A stretch of DNA of 64,000 nucleotides from Sabellastarte sp. h YS-2021 (taxonomy: Eukaryota; Annelida; Polychaeta; Sabellida; Sabellidae). The stretch covers positions 154,628,221 to 154,692,220 of the forward strand of contig OZ024930.1 in assembly GCA_964017235.1 (NCBI GenBank), in the 5' to 3' direction. Positions within the stretch are counted from its first letter, which is position 1, and each line of letters opens with the position of its first letter. Positions 12,260 to 24,525 of this stretch are shown piece by piece. The notes under the pieces were generated by a model, which was given only the letters and a program-made list of their open reading frames with translations, was not told where the DNA came from and made no database searches. Made by a program: the position numbers and the translations under genes.

Positions 12260-12545
12260 TCCATGCTGGGCTTTAATACCTATGCCAAGTAAGTATTATT
12301 TTCATGACCATTTGTCTCTGTGTTAGAAGGATTGCATAAATACTACTAGTTGGATCTTTGTGTAAACCAGTCATAAGATTGGTCTTGGTCTAACTTAGAT
12401 CGTATTAAATTTTGATCTCAATCGCTGTCTTGATACAAAAAAAATAATCCGGACTTTCCCATTTACTTGTTATTATGGGCCCTGGTGGAAGTCTCAGTGC
12501 TGTCCGAGTGCTCTTGTCATCTAGAGGATTACACATTGTCAATTA
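12260..12545 (+). repeat. Dispersed repeat, partner of 15715-15957
   Basis: It shares GATACAAAAAAAA, TTTTCCCATTTACTT-like, GCTGTCC and AGTGCTCTTGTC phrases in the same order and spacing as 15715-15957. Divergence is considerable. I could not tell whether this is an old duplication or two copies of an unrecognised element. Confidence 0.55.
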
Positions 12546-14329
12546 CCTCTGATGTTTTGAGTTTGAACAACAGCCCTTTACTTAATTTCAACTGGGATTG
12601 TTGGTGCAGTTGTATGACAGGGCCTGATGATATTTATTAGACTATGTAGGATCTTGACCAGTGAGAACTTCACCGATTTCCCTCCATCAGCTACCCATTG
12701 TAATATTTGCTGTGTAATTTTGAAAACAACAAACACACAGAAATATATAAGACTCAACTACATTAGGTTAAAAATTAAGGTGTTAATAATTCCGATTTAT
12801 TATTTTTTTATTTATATTTATTGAAATATTGATGAACTGAATATTTCATATATGAAAAGATCTGATACCAGTGAGTCATCGTTTTTGACTTCATGCAGTG
12901 TACTTTGTTTAAGAAATTCTGCAAAAAGAATTAAATTGGTGGAGGCCCATATTTACTAAGTTAAACATACTTATTCTTCAAATTATTCTCATTGTTAGAA
13001 TTTTTAAGAATATAACCATTTTCGCTTAAAAATTCTGTAAATAGTTAAAAAGATAAGAGTTTTAAAGTCATTGGAATTTTTAGACTTCTAAAGGTAATAA
13101 AGACAAATTGGGTGCAATAGCCATGTAGAAAACAGGTTTACAATCCCAATTCAATATGTCAAAGAATGTTTCTATATGTTATGGATATGTTTAAAGTAAA
13201 TTATGTTAATTACATTCATCTAAACCTCCTTTATATGCATAATTTAAGTAATGCCAACTTGCCGGATATTTAAATTCAAGGAAGTTGACAGTAGCAGTGC
13301 TTGAAGATTTATGATTTCCCAGAATTCTCACTTTCTTGTCCCTATAGCCACAAATCTCATTTCAGTTTGACAATAGTGGTTATTTTGGCCAGTTAAATGG
13401 GTCCATATTATGTGACACAGGTAAATGTCAAACTGCATAGGTTGGCTGCTGTCATTGATGTCAGGTGTTTTACTCAGTATATTCCAGCAACTACCATTTT
13501 AAAATTCCATTTGAAGCCCTGTATTTCAGTCATTTTTGCCATCCATACTTGCTTTAAGAATCAGGCCATGTTGCCATGTATATGTCCAACATTAATACTG
13601 CAACTATGAGTGCAGTGCTAAAACACAAAGGTCAATGACTTAAATAAAGTTTAATCTTGTGAAGTCAGATTTCAAACAAAAAAAATGATCTGATACAATA
13701 ACCTTTTTATACCGAGCAAAACAACGAGGAATAGTCAGCATCTGTCTGTCTGAAATCAATGTGCCCCAACATACGCTATGGTTGGCGAATCTTTACTAAA
13801 TGACTGTATCTTATTGAAATCAATTTTACTAGAAATTTTTTGGCCAATATTCAGAAAAAGATTTTGCCATTGCAACTATTTTTCTTTGGCAGTTTTAGCA
13901 GTTTTTAGACTTGGAAGCTAATGCATGCACTTTATATCAACCATTAAGCTTCATTGCTCCAAAACTTTTCGAATATATTAAACATGACAGGTCAGTATCC
14001 TGCAGTTTAAAGGAAATATTGGCAAAAGCTGTTACCATAGTAACTATAATTTTACTTTAAAGTATTTTATGTTCTTTGTTCATTTTCAGTGTTTTATATT
14101 ACTAGAAAACTGAACTGTTTCATATATTCTCATGAACTTTTCACACTGTGTTGATTTCTATAAAACATCTTTCCTGGAATGCTTTGTTCCATCGTGGGTA
14201 CATGCAGGTACATTTTAGTTAAAAGGTCGTCCCTGTTCTACTTAAGCAAAGTTTACTTATCAGATTTCTACTGAACAGGTTGTAGTGTATAAAAAAATCC
14301 TCCAGCTGTCGTTATTTAAAGTCCTCAGG
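12546..14329. other. Intron sequence, nothing recognised
   Basis: AT-rich, without repeats or exons that I can support. Confidence 0.45.
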
Positions 14330-15650
14330 CTCTGTGTCCCCAGTCAAAAGTCAGGGATATATTGGCTTCATATCCATTGCGCCACCATACATTTTGACTT
14401 ATGTGCGGGATAACTCAAAAACACTTTCACGGATTCCATTCAAACTTGGCACGCACATGTATTTGGATCAGGAGAGGAATCCTATTTTAAGGTGACTTTA
14501 AACTCCCATTAATAAGAAGTTATGGCCACCTTAAGGTCAGAAATTTGACTTTTGGCCACTTAATGCCTGCTAGGTCATAAACTATGTGGCTCATATGGCT
14601 CAAATTTTACCTTGGAACACATTACTATATTTTCCTTATATATGCCAAAAGTCAAGACTTTATGTTAAGGGCAAAATTGTCTTTGAGGCCCATAAAGACC
14701 CTACTTAGACATTTTTTTGACATTTTTCACATATTTTGCCCACAACTTAAAAAATAGTAAGTCTGACAAGTCTCAAACAATAGTAGATATAACTTCTACA
14801 TGTAATCTTTGTCTGTGAAAAATTTTAAGTCTGTAACTTTAATTTTAAGGTCACCTTAAGGTGTCTAAAATGCTCAAAGAGACCCAATTTATGGACTTTG
14901 AACCTTTTTTAAGCCCTATAGCTGTCAAATGATGTGACTGATATACCTAAAATCTCATCTGGGAATACATGAGAGTGTTTACATGTGAGAAACATCAAGG
15001 CTTTAAATAGATGTTTAACCTGTGTATGAGGGCCATAAACACCCACCCGACTAACCCTTTTTCGACATATTCTGTATATTTGGTCCTGTATCCTGGAAAT
15101 GGTAAGTCTGACAAGTCTCTAACTGTAGTAGATATAATTCTACATGTAATCTTTGTCTGTGAAAAATTTTAAGTCTGTAACTTTAATTTTAAGGTCACCG
15201 TAAGGTCTCCAATGCCCACAGACACCCAATTTATTGAATTTGTACCACTTTTAAGCCCTGTAACTATCATACTAATAACTGATACAGCTGAAATCTTATC
15301 TGGGGAAAAAAATAAAATTATGTTCTTTTTCCATGTGCCAAAAAACCAAGGCTTTTTGTATACATTTAACACAATTTTCAATGACATTAAACTTGGGTTA
15401 CAAAATTATTCCAAAGACATGTGTATGATACATATAACATTTCAACACACATTAAGTAATTTTAATTATACAAATTCCAAAAAAACAAATACATTAATAT
15501 ATAACAAGAGAACTCAGAGAACTCAGTTCTGTTTTGAGTACAAAGATGAAAAATCCTTTAAAAAATTCCTGGGTCCAGACAGTCTAATGGACAAACACAC
15601 AAACGCATGTTGCCAAAAACTTAACCTCCTTGGCGGAAGTAATGATTATA
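14330..15650 (+). mobile_element. Element F: dispersed element with a ~344-bp tandem repeat
   Basis: The left part holds the phrase GATAACTCAAAAACACTTTC followed by ATTCAAACTTGGCACGC, which is also seen in variant form in elements A, C, G and K. About 2.5 units of a ~344-bp repeat follow (TAAGTCTGACAAGTCTC at about 14759 and 15101), with TTAATTTTAAGGTCACC in each unit. A distinct right end reads CCTGGGTCCAGACAGTCTAA through CTTGGCGGAAG. I could not fix the exact termini or a target duplication. Confidence 0.5.
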
Positions 15651-15714
15651 TCAAATTCACTGATGAAAGCAAAGTGTAAATCAAACTAATTTTGTTGTCT
15701 ATGATGTACTTTCC

Positions 15715-15957
15715 TCTTCCAAGAACGTATGATTTTCATGACTCTTTGTTAGCAAGATTACATATTAAATACTATTGGTTTACATTCCTGAAAAAAAAAT
15801 TTGAAAATAATCTTTAGTCCAGTGTAGATCCCTTTAAATTTCAAGAGTCATCCTGATAACAGTCTGGATACAAAAAAAAAAAAGAATCCAGATTTTCCCA
15901 TTTACTTATTATTACATGCCATGGCAGAGGTATGCGCTGTCCAAGTGCTCTTGTCTT
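15715..15957 (+). repeat. Dispersed repeat, partner of 12260-12545
   Basis: Same phrases and order as the partner, with an expanded A tract near 15871. Confidence 0.55.
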
Positions 15958-16823
15958 ATCTATTGTTTAAAAGTGTAATTACCCTTGAGAAAAAGACTTT
16001 CAGACTTCTGAACTATCTTGCAAGTACATGAATATTTAGCCATTATAATTTACTTACTAGTAGAACTACATTCTCTTAAAATTTACATACTCAGTTGGCA
16101 TTTTTATCTTCTTATATTTGGCAAGATTGATGTCAGTTAAGCCACGACTAAGGTTCAGAAACTGCTCAATCTAATAGATGGGTCTAATTGAAATCCATTT
16201 TATGACTTCAATATCTCTCAGGGGACTTCTGTAATGAGGTGTACTGGCCTTGTTCAGGGATCATAAAATAATTGACTTCACTCACTCCCTGCTAAGATGG
16301 GTTCCAGGATTTATTAAAATTGACCTCACCTGCATCACGTATTTCTTTTGAAGGAGAATGAAAAAAATGTTCCGCAAGATTTCCGATTGAATTTCATGGG
16401 TTTGCCTGTCCCTATTCTTTTTTTTTCCTTTCTTTGTCATTTGCCTAAACATTTTGGATGACATTATGTGTACTTAATAGTATTGGAAAAATGTGAGCAC
16501 CATTTGCTAAACTCAATTGCAGTAATTCTAGGATCTTATCCCAGTTGGTGATAGTGTAAGATGATTATGTTCTGTTAGTGGCCATGCACAGTGAGGTGGC
16601 AACAAAGTGTATCAGATTTAGACAATTATGAATCACATACCGTATATTGTTGGAACTTTTTTTACTCTCAAGAATAACTTTCCTTTTGAAATTGAACTGT
16701 TTTTGACTTCAGGGTATATCAATTAACTCCTAGAGTGACAAAGTGAGATAAAATGGAGACTGGAGCAGATAAGATATTTGTAAATATATTGTCAACTCAT
16801 GGACTAAAATTAATTACAGCAGG
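15958..16823. other. Intron sequence, nothing recognised
   Basis: No supported feature. Confidence 0.45.
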
Positions 16824-16986
16824 TTTAATTTACTACCGAACACCGGACCGCCTCCCTGGCAACGACTCGGAACATGTCTAATGTCTCATGATTTATGCCT
16901 TACGGATTGGATGGTGTGCCTTAGAATCCGTTGATACGGAGATTAAGCACCTGGACAACTGATTGATTGATTGATTGATTTAATTT
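16824..16986 (+). mobile_element. Short retroposed fragment (SINE or LINE 3' end) with (TGAT)n tail
   Basis: A GC-richer block, about 147 bp, ends in a run of TGAT repeats. It is flanked by TTTAATTT at 16824-16831 and 16979-16986, consistent with a short target duplication. A tetranucleotide tail plus a duplication is typical of non-LTR retroposition. The parent family is not recognised. Confidence 0.6.
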
Positions 16987-18288
16987 GAATTAAGCAGATA
17001 AAAAATGCAAAAATAATATCATAGATGAAATATAAAACATCCATATTTACGCAAAATTTTTAATAAAATGAAACATCTACAATCTAAACTACTTGTAAAA
17101 TAAAATCTTGTTTGTATAATAGCAGATGCATGAAATAGTGAAAGTATTTAAGTGTAAATCAATAGGGTGATGTATCATTACATTAGAGAGAATGACAAGG
17201 AGTTTGTATAATTGAATATTTGGACAATAGAGTGACAGATAATAGAGGGTTCTGTTGTGTTTATAATGAAAACAATTGCAATAAAATTAGTATTATTGAT
17301 ATTGATAATCAAAATTATGTTACAAGAATTATGAGAAAATAGACTTTCATGACAGTTATAACTGATAGCATAGGAAATTAAAAAGTCAAAGGCAAACAAA
17401 AGTCAGACATTAAGGAAAAGGACATGACTAGCACAACTCACTAATAGATCAAATTGTCACATACTTAAAGACAGACCATTTCTCCTTACACGTGAGATTT
17501 TACCACTTTAGGACACCGCTTCTGGCTTCATTTTATTGTGTCTATTAAGTAAGTGCTTAAAGTCCCAGTTATTTGACAACTGTTGCCTCCTTCTCAGTGC
17601 TTTTATGTAAAGAATGGTTCCCGTGTTCCGGATTTAGCTGCCAATGATATTGTGTGTTCTGGCCTTGTAAACCTTGAACCAATCAGGCGGAGTGATACAT
17701 TTCACTGAGGACCATCAATCAGTTATTCAATTAAACTGCCGGGGCCCCCCGTCTCTCAGTTTTTTTTTTGGTCCATTTTATTGAAATTTCAACGAATTTT
17801 TTTTGAGTGGTTTCTGTTGAAACAAGCGTTAAGGATGTTATGGCTTCCTTATTCATGAACTGGGTTATCTTTGTTTTGTATTCTGGTTTTCTGGTCAACT
17901 CTGTAACTTGATGTGCCAGAAATATGTTAGTTTTCAGAAAACTTTATTAATTTTTGGGGGGGAAAACCTGTTGAAAGTTACTTAACAGCGTCATGCAGAA
18001 GAACCTCCATTATCTGACCATGTTGGGAAAATGAGATTTTCGAAGAGTCATAAAATAGAAAAATTAGTTTAGTCTACAGCAGCAGGGATATAATTATAAA
18101 TTTGGGAAAGTTGGAAATGAGTTCTTATAGTTTAATTGTAGAATAGTATAGGTGTTCTTCTGTTACAGGAAGAAGTTTTTGACCTAAGCCATTGAGGTAT
18201 CTATAAAAGACTTGTGTGTCATATATTATGTACAACACATGACCTACCAAACTGACAGATATTACATAATCAAAAAGGCTACTTTAGC
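16987..18288. other. Intron sequence, nothing recognised
   Basis: No supported feature. Confidence 0.45.
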
Positions 18289-18886
18289 TAGAGGGGTGTG
18301 GCATGATAACATGACCCATTTGTACCTACCCTCAAAAAATTGAGTCAAGCTTGCCAACCAAAGCATATAAAATGAAATGGTTCACATTAAAATATATCTT
18401 AATGATGGGCAGTTGTGGAGAGACAACTTCAGGTCAACTGGATTAGCCGTTTTTTATGAGAAAGGAATATGTTACCAAAATTCACCATTTTTTCACAAAA
18501 ATTTGTTCACTCTGAAAAAAGCAAAGTTTTAAAATGTGTATATTGCATATAAATCTCTTAATAAATGCTAAAAAACAATATTTTTATGAAAGCATATTAT
18601 CTCACGTTTGATTTGGTATATAAAACTCGAACCTACCTTCAATACTTTTTAAACTACAAGCTCTTGAGTATGTGCTGGTGGATATGCAAATTTAGGTTTG
18701 AAAATTGGGTGACTTTGTTGGAGCACCCACTACTATAACATTTTTTTGTCTTTTACTGACATTTTTAGTCAAATGATAGCCTAAAGTCTTTATTGGTTAA
18801 ATGTGATCAAGATTTAAAGTCATTATCCTAATGCATCTCTGAGTATATTTGAATTAAAATATTAAATTCTGTTGTCCGAAACGCCC

Positions 18887-18902
18887 TGTCACATCTGAAG
18901 AG
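18887..18902 (+). repeat. 16-bp motif TGTCACATCTGAAGAG, left outer copy
   Basis: Exact copy. The others are at 19195-19252 (three, minus strand), 19384, 22210, 22348, 22367 and 22680. Confidence 0.9.
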
Positions 18903-19194
18903 GCCACCTTTAAAAAAAAAACAGGAGCTGCAGAATCAAATAAATAAAATATAAAACTGTGTACAGACATGAAAGTTTATTGGAAAAAGTCCCTAATATA
19001 CAAATGAGGATGCCTACTTTTAAAAATTTACACTTTCTTCACAAAATGTAGATTTTACTTCCAGTGACATGGATAGATGGAATCAATGATCATTATTATG
19101 ACTTACCATGAAAGTCAAATGCACTTAGTTGTAATCCAGTTCAGAAAAAAGGCTATTGGAAGATCGCTTCTGGAATAGTTTGACACCAATGGAA

Positions 19195-19252
19195 CTCTTC
19201 AGATGTGACCAAATGCTCTTCAGATGTGACATATTGCTCTTCAGATGTGACA
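19195..19252 (-). repeat. Three minus-strand copies of the 16-bp motif at exact 21-bp spacing
   Basis: CTCTTCAGATGTGAC begins at 19195, 19216 and 19237. The 21-bp period is about two turns of B-DNA, so bound proteins would lie on the same face. Confidence 0.95.
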
Positions 19253-19383
19253 TTAAATAGTTTTGTCTCAACGTTTTCCCCATTCTTTACCTTGTGCAAA
19301 TCCTTTATACAAAGGTCCGCAATTTCCAATATGTTGTCACATATTAGAATAAAAGGACTCTGAAATGTTAACCTTATTTAACA

Positions 19384-19399
19384 TGTCACATCTGAAGAG
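19384..19399 (+). repeat. 16-bp motif copy at the edge of the DIRS remnant
   Basis: Exact TGTCACATCTGAAGAG, immediately left of the recognisable DIRS sequence. Confidence 0.9.
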
Positions 19400-22205
19400 C
19401 TCTAACCAATTGGACAATTGCTAATGCAGTTGGCAACACTGGCCCACCAAACAAAGTCATTCTGTGTTTCCACCAACAGGATGTTCCAGGAGGGGATGCC
19501 TCTCCGACCCCTAAGTCTGTCTCTGTGGAAACTAACCAAGAGACAAGTGAGATTCTCATCTTTGCTACTATAGATGGGTGCATTTCCAAGTTTGTCTGCA
19601 ATGGCTGACCTGTAGCCATCAACTGTACTTGGCCGCAACTTCCTGTGCTGGAATAGATTCAACAGGAAGTCACCAACCTTTGCCCTGAAGTTCACCTGAT
19701 TACTGTGGCACCACTTTGTAAAAATGGTTCACTTAGCCTCATAGACTGATTTGGTTGAGACTCTGAGGAGCTTCAATTCGTGCTGCCACTACCTCAGACA
19801 AACCTCGCTCATTGATAACTGAGGCTCCAGGAGCCAGACATTGAGATTTAGGTTTGGTAGAATCCTGTGAGGGAAGTGACTGAATGGCTGGGTTAGCAGA
19901 TTGGGCAGGTACAGTGGAATTTGACCTGACATGGTCACTAGGTCCCAAAACCAGGGCATGGTGGGCCACCCTGGAGCAATCAGAATAATTCTGTTGCACA
20001 GAGAGTCCTGAAACTTCTCCAGCACTTTGCCCAAGATGGCTACTGGTGGGAAGGCATGAGGGTCCAGATCCTTCCACAGCAGACCAGTGCAACCTGCTTT
20101 CTGGGAGGGAGCAGGTTCCCCTTATAGTGTGCTCTCCTAAGTTAGTGCCCCACCCTTCTTTTGAAGATTGGCAGAGCACACCTGAGTGTAGTGGTAGACC
20201 TTGAAGAACATTTTCTTCATATGGTCATCACTTTAGCTGAGGAGGGAGTGACCTGGGGATAGGGACCACCTTTTCTAGCGATTCTGGAATCTTCCAATTC
20301 CTTTTCAGGTGCCACTGTATAGGTCTCATATGTAGCCATCACAGGTGGACCTGTTTTTCTGTAGCTTTCAGTAGCCCTTATCAGGGACATCAGCTGCTTG
20401 ACCTGACATGTTGGTTTTTAGAGCAGTTTCTGAATCTTTGCATTCAGGGTTTTCCAGCACTGTGGGCGACAGGGTCTGACCTTGCCCTCCTTGAGGTTTA
20501 ACTGGTAACGTATGAGGTTGAACACTTGTTTAAGTGGTTTGGGGTCCAGTTCTGATTTTTTCCTGTTTACCAACCTAGCTCCTGACACAGAGCTGCTAGA
20601 GTATGTTTATGCTGGAGACAGGTTTGGTGGGATCTGGCTCTGACCAACCAGTCATCTAAGTACTGGTAGATTCTTATACCCTGTGTAAAACCATCAATTT
20701 GACCTTCATCACTACTGTAAATTCCATGGGTGTTGTGAACTGCTGGGACTGACCCTGGATGTGAAAATGTTCAGTCTGGCAGATTTATAATACCAATAGG
20801 AAATTGAACTGGAATCCTTGTCTTTGCTGGTGTGTAAACTATATCCAATCCTGAGACTTGGCAGTCCCGGTGTACTGGTTACATTGCAAATCAGTAGCCT
20901 CCAAACTCCTAGAAGGGTAGCCTTCAACTAGTGTGAGGTTCAGTTTATCCAACTTCTTACATAACCAGTCATCTGTCGGTATGTTGACTGAATTTAGATT
21001 TATTTTTTATTTTACATCATGTTCAACAGCCAGGGTCATGCTAGTTGGTCAAGATTATGCTCTGTAAACCACCGGGCATTGGTAAGTAACTATCAACTTT
21101 CCAACATGAAGTACCTGGGCTGAGATTCGAACCGATGACCTCAGAGGTTAAAGGTGAGCATTCTAACCACTACACCACTGAGCCCCCTGCATGTTGACTG
21201 AAATCTTTCCAACTGGTTGCAGTTTTGGCCCTGCAAAGGGGAGGTCATCAGCCTCTGAAGTGGCTGTATCCAGGTCGGGGATATGCTTTCAACCCATGAA
21301 GGAGTCTAATGCCTCTCTCATTGTCTAGGTTTGCTCCTCTGAAAGAGCTTGGTCAATGTCGGCTGAAGTCGGACCCTGATCTAGGTCAGACAGCTCCATT
21401 TCCTCTGCTGGGCAAACAGTATGAGGTCGGTCAGTGGGGTTGACATTCGAATCAGTGTCCATCTAGGTAAGCTGCCTTGCTGCCTCTGTAATCAGTGTAC
21501 TGGACACCTGTCGCTGCATAGCAGTGGATGGGTCAGTCAACAGGCTGAGGTCTGTCAAAAAGCTGAGTTGGTGTAATAAAAGGGTCAGCTGCCTTCACTG
21601 CACCAGCTGGTGGAGCCCTTGTTGGTGTCACTTTCACAGTCTGGAAGGTCAGTTACGGTAGAAAGCTTCTGGCCAACAGCATTGCCTCCAGCCCTGAGAA
21701 ATGTTCTGACCATTTCTGATCTAGAGCTTCTAATTTATTGTTAGTTGACAGCTTGGAAGACTTACAAGGCCTTGAATGCTTTTTGGTCTTATCCTTGTCT
21801 TTGGCCAATGTATTCTGAGACTACAGTTGAATATATTAGGGTCTAACTTAGTATCAGCAGCAGCAGCAGACGTGTCAGACTTGCCATCTTGTTTTTCTTT
21901 CTTCAGTTTGTAAGAACAGTTATGCTCGCTGATCAGTGGTTAGGATATTACTGCGAGAACAGTCTTCTTTCAAAACACAATGGTTGCTGCCCTTACCCTT
22001 GTCACGATAACATACACAGTGGGTTGTTACTATTAAAGGTTGGCATTGTGATCTCATGTTCCTCTTTTCTGTCCCGGTGATACCATGTTAAGAAGTAACA
22101 ATCACAATACGTAGAAAATATGAAATTAAAGTTCAAATCCGCAAACCAGTACACGTACAACATGGAAAAGATGATGTGACGTCACACTGACTAGACAGGA
22201 AGGGA
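19400..22205 (-). mobile_element. DIRS-like retrotransposon remnant (copy 3), inserted in the TIR transposon
   Basis: On the minus strand the recognisable parts run from gag-like (about 22090 down to 20930) through reverse transcriptase (about 20900-20160) and RNase H to the following conserved region (about 20200-19790), then the first part of the tyrosine recombinase (about 19830-19400). Clear matches to the 49.9-kb copy include STVDGYRSAIADKLG and IAPGWPTMPWFWDLVT. It is broken in many places and older than the copy at 49882. A SINE with its own target duplication sits inside the gag-like part. I did not identify either ITR. Confidence 0.8.
20981..21202 (-). mobile_element. tRNA-derived SINE with 12-bp target duplication, inside the DIRS remnant
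   Basis: Read on the minus strand, the head has an RNA polymerase III A box (TAGTGGTTAGAATGCTC, 21156-21172) and B box (GGTTCGAATCT, 21123-21133), as in a tRNA gene. A core follows, shared with the SINEs at 24526 and 49614, then an A-rich tail (AAAATAAAAAATAAAT). ATGTTGACTGAA flanks it at 20981-20992 and 21191-21202. It is not a functional tRNA gene: the tRNA-like part is fused to a SINE core and tail. Confidence 0.88.
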
Positions 22206-22209
22206 AGTA

Positions 22210-22225
22210 TGTCACATCTGAAGAG
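22210..22225 (+). repeat. 16-bp motif copy right of the DIRS remnant
   Basis: Exact TGTCACATCTGAAGAG. Confidence 0.9.
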
Positions 22226-22347
22226 CCACTTTTATTTCATCTAAAAATGACACCCATGTTGCAAGTTATAATTATTTATTACTTTCTTGGTGCAATATAA
22301 ACCTTTCTAAGTTTTGACAAGAAAATAAACACTAAAATTGTTAAAAA

Positions 22348-22382
22348 GTCACATCTGAAGAGCATGTGTCACATCTGAAGAG
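22348..22382 (+). repeat. Two 16-bp motif copies 20 bp apart
   Basis: GTCACATCTGAAGAG at 22348 and at 22368. The first copy has A in place of the leading T. Confidence 0.9.
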
Positions 22383-22679
22383 TTTGCTTTACAATCATCC
22401 TAACATTGGTTCTTTTAGAGGTAGACCACCTTTAGGTTAACACCTGCAAAAAGTTTCAACTTTTTGGATATAGTACTTTTCTTTTTACAAGAAACGAAAT
22501 GTGTTTTTTCAATAGGTGCTAAATATGCAAAAATAGAAAGCTGTCAAAAATTAAACCAAGTTTCCATACATAGTTAACTTCATTCATATATGTTAGGGTG
22601 CTCAGTATAGTATTGGCAAAACACAAAATATGCTTTGTTATTAAGTCTTAAAATTATTAAAAATGAGAATTTCATGATG

Positions 22680-22695
22680 TGTCACATCTGAAGAG
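22680..22695 (+). repeat. 16-bp motif, right outer copy
   Basis: Exact copy about 160 bp inside the right TIR. Confidence 0.9.
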
Positions 22696-22887
22696 TTTCC
22701 AGACACACCTTTATATTCTTCAAGTTAAAATATACAGAACGACAAAAAGTTATCTTTTCATTATTGGAAGTAGATACTAGGGTCATAGTAGTATCTAAAT
22801 AAACAGTTAGGTTTAATCTCCCAAAGACTTTAAAATTTCACCTCCAGTGAACACTTTTGGGTCATGTTATCGTGCCACACCCCTAGA

Positions 22888-24525
22888 GCTTTACTTCTTC
22901 TTTACTTATTTACCGCCAGAATACACAGACGATTGTGAGCATTCCCAGATGAACTTCTTACAATGGTAACTGAAGGTGTAGTCCACAGTGTACATAATGT
23001 TGTGACTCAGATGGTGTAATACGGTGACATAAGGCGAGTTGAGGTACATGGATGTTTCCCCACTGTGTCACAAGCTTGCATTTAAACCTCCGACGGTAGT
23101 TGAAGGACAGGGGCATTTCGCCCAGTGCCTATAACTGCAGAATTGTACTGCTTGCAGTTTGAATGATACACCGAATCTCAGAAGGTATGTGACATCCTTG
23201 GAGACTGTGTCACACCGCAGAGTAGAACCTCTGACTGCATCATGTATTTATTATTTGCTGCATCGGCAGTGTGAATGGGGAATTAGATTTCTCCAAATCT
23301 CAATGTTATTGTTCATTTAATTGTACCTGTGGGCTGGGGTTCCTGGCTGCCATGGCTGGCAATTTTCATTTAACTACATGTTTTCTGAACTCTTTCACAG
23401 ACTATTAGTGTTTTATTCAATATCAAGATAATTTCTTATGCAGATACAGTAAAAGTGCAATTCTAAATCAGTGCTGATCTGGTAAAACGAGGGCTAACAG
23501 CTAGCAAAAGCGATAAATTATGTTGGTCAACTAGATATCATATCAGTTTCTATTTTGAAGAAACCGTCCAGGTTTTGCATTAAAGTATGATTTCTGTTGC
23601 AGAATCACGAACTTTTTAGACTTTTTAGGATGAATTTCAAAATGATAACTGGGTACTTTATCAGTTATTTAACATGAGCTGTCTCTGAGCTTCTCACTTC
23701 CAGAGATCACTTGTTGTCTCAGGACTTTGGTAAGTGTGCACTACTCATGTTTCTGATTGCTTTGCAGCCCATGCAAGTAGACTAAAACACATTTCAGCTT
23801 TGTTTATTTTGAATTCAAGTAATAAGTATTTCAATTAAATAGCCAAGATTTCCTGATACCATTTTCCATGTTAAAGTCCCGGACTGAACTCAGACTTTAA
23901 ACTTTCAAAGAAGGATGATTAATATGATGGCTATTCTCTATATATTACACTAAATTGAGTAATTCTTTTTTCACAGAGGAAGTAAATGTGAAGCTACAAG
24001 AACATTGAATATGTCTCTCTCCGTCTGATAGGATTTTGTACTGGATATTTTTATTAAAGGGGAGGAGGAGAGGGAGTTGTGAAATAATTTGGGGAAAAGT
24101 GGCATTGTATTGCATTATATGGTTTGTGGAGAAGACAAGTGGTGGTAATCAGTCAGTGAAAAAAACATCTGCACCATGACATAGCAATCTAGATATCCCC
24201 CTTCTTTCTTTCTTCTCCTATGCCAGCGACCCTACAGATAAATGACCAGCCAAATTATAGCTGAAAATTGGAATTGTCAGTCGGCACTGTGAAGCTAAAG
24301 TGAGAGGGATCTCTTCATATAACGGCAGGCAAGGGCATATGGATGACAGTCACATGTTCACACACTCTACGAGTCTACGTTATTAGCTTCAGGCTTTAAT
24401 CTTCTGACTTAGGGGTCTTTGAATTGTTACAATCATTGTAACATAAATTGGCTTTCTATTATTTGATTCCTATTTTTGTCATATGTAGCCAACTAATTTC
24501 AAATATACAAAAGACTTTAAACGTA
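22888..24525. other. Intron sequence, nothing recognised
   Basis: No supported feature. Confidence 0.45.

Larger units (their letters stand above)
18289..22887. mobile_element. DNA transposon with 26-bp TIRs, interrupted by a DIRS remnant
   Basis: TIRs at 18293-18318 and 22858-22883 match at 25 of 26 positions (they begin GGGGTGTGGCA) and are flanked by TAGA at 18289-18292 and 22884-22887, a probable 4-bp target duplication. Without the ~2.8-kb DIRS remnant inside it, the element is about 1.8 kb and has no coding capacity, so it is non-autonomous. It carries nine copies of TGTCACATCTGAAGAG or its complement. Such repeated motifs inside the ends are usually transposase binding sites in DNA transposons (for example Spm/CACTA and hAT elements). 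The superfamily is not settled: a 4-bp duplication fits few known groups. Confidence 0.8.

Noticed and set aside
21120-21175. tRNA-like A and B boxes
   Set aside because: They belong to a SINE head: core, A-rich tail and target duplication are present, and no full cloverleaf is expected.
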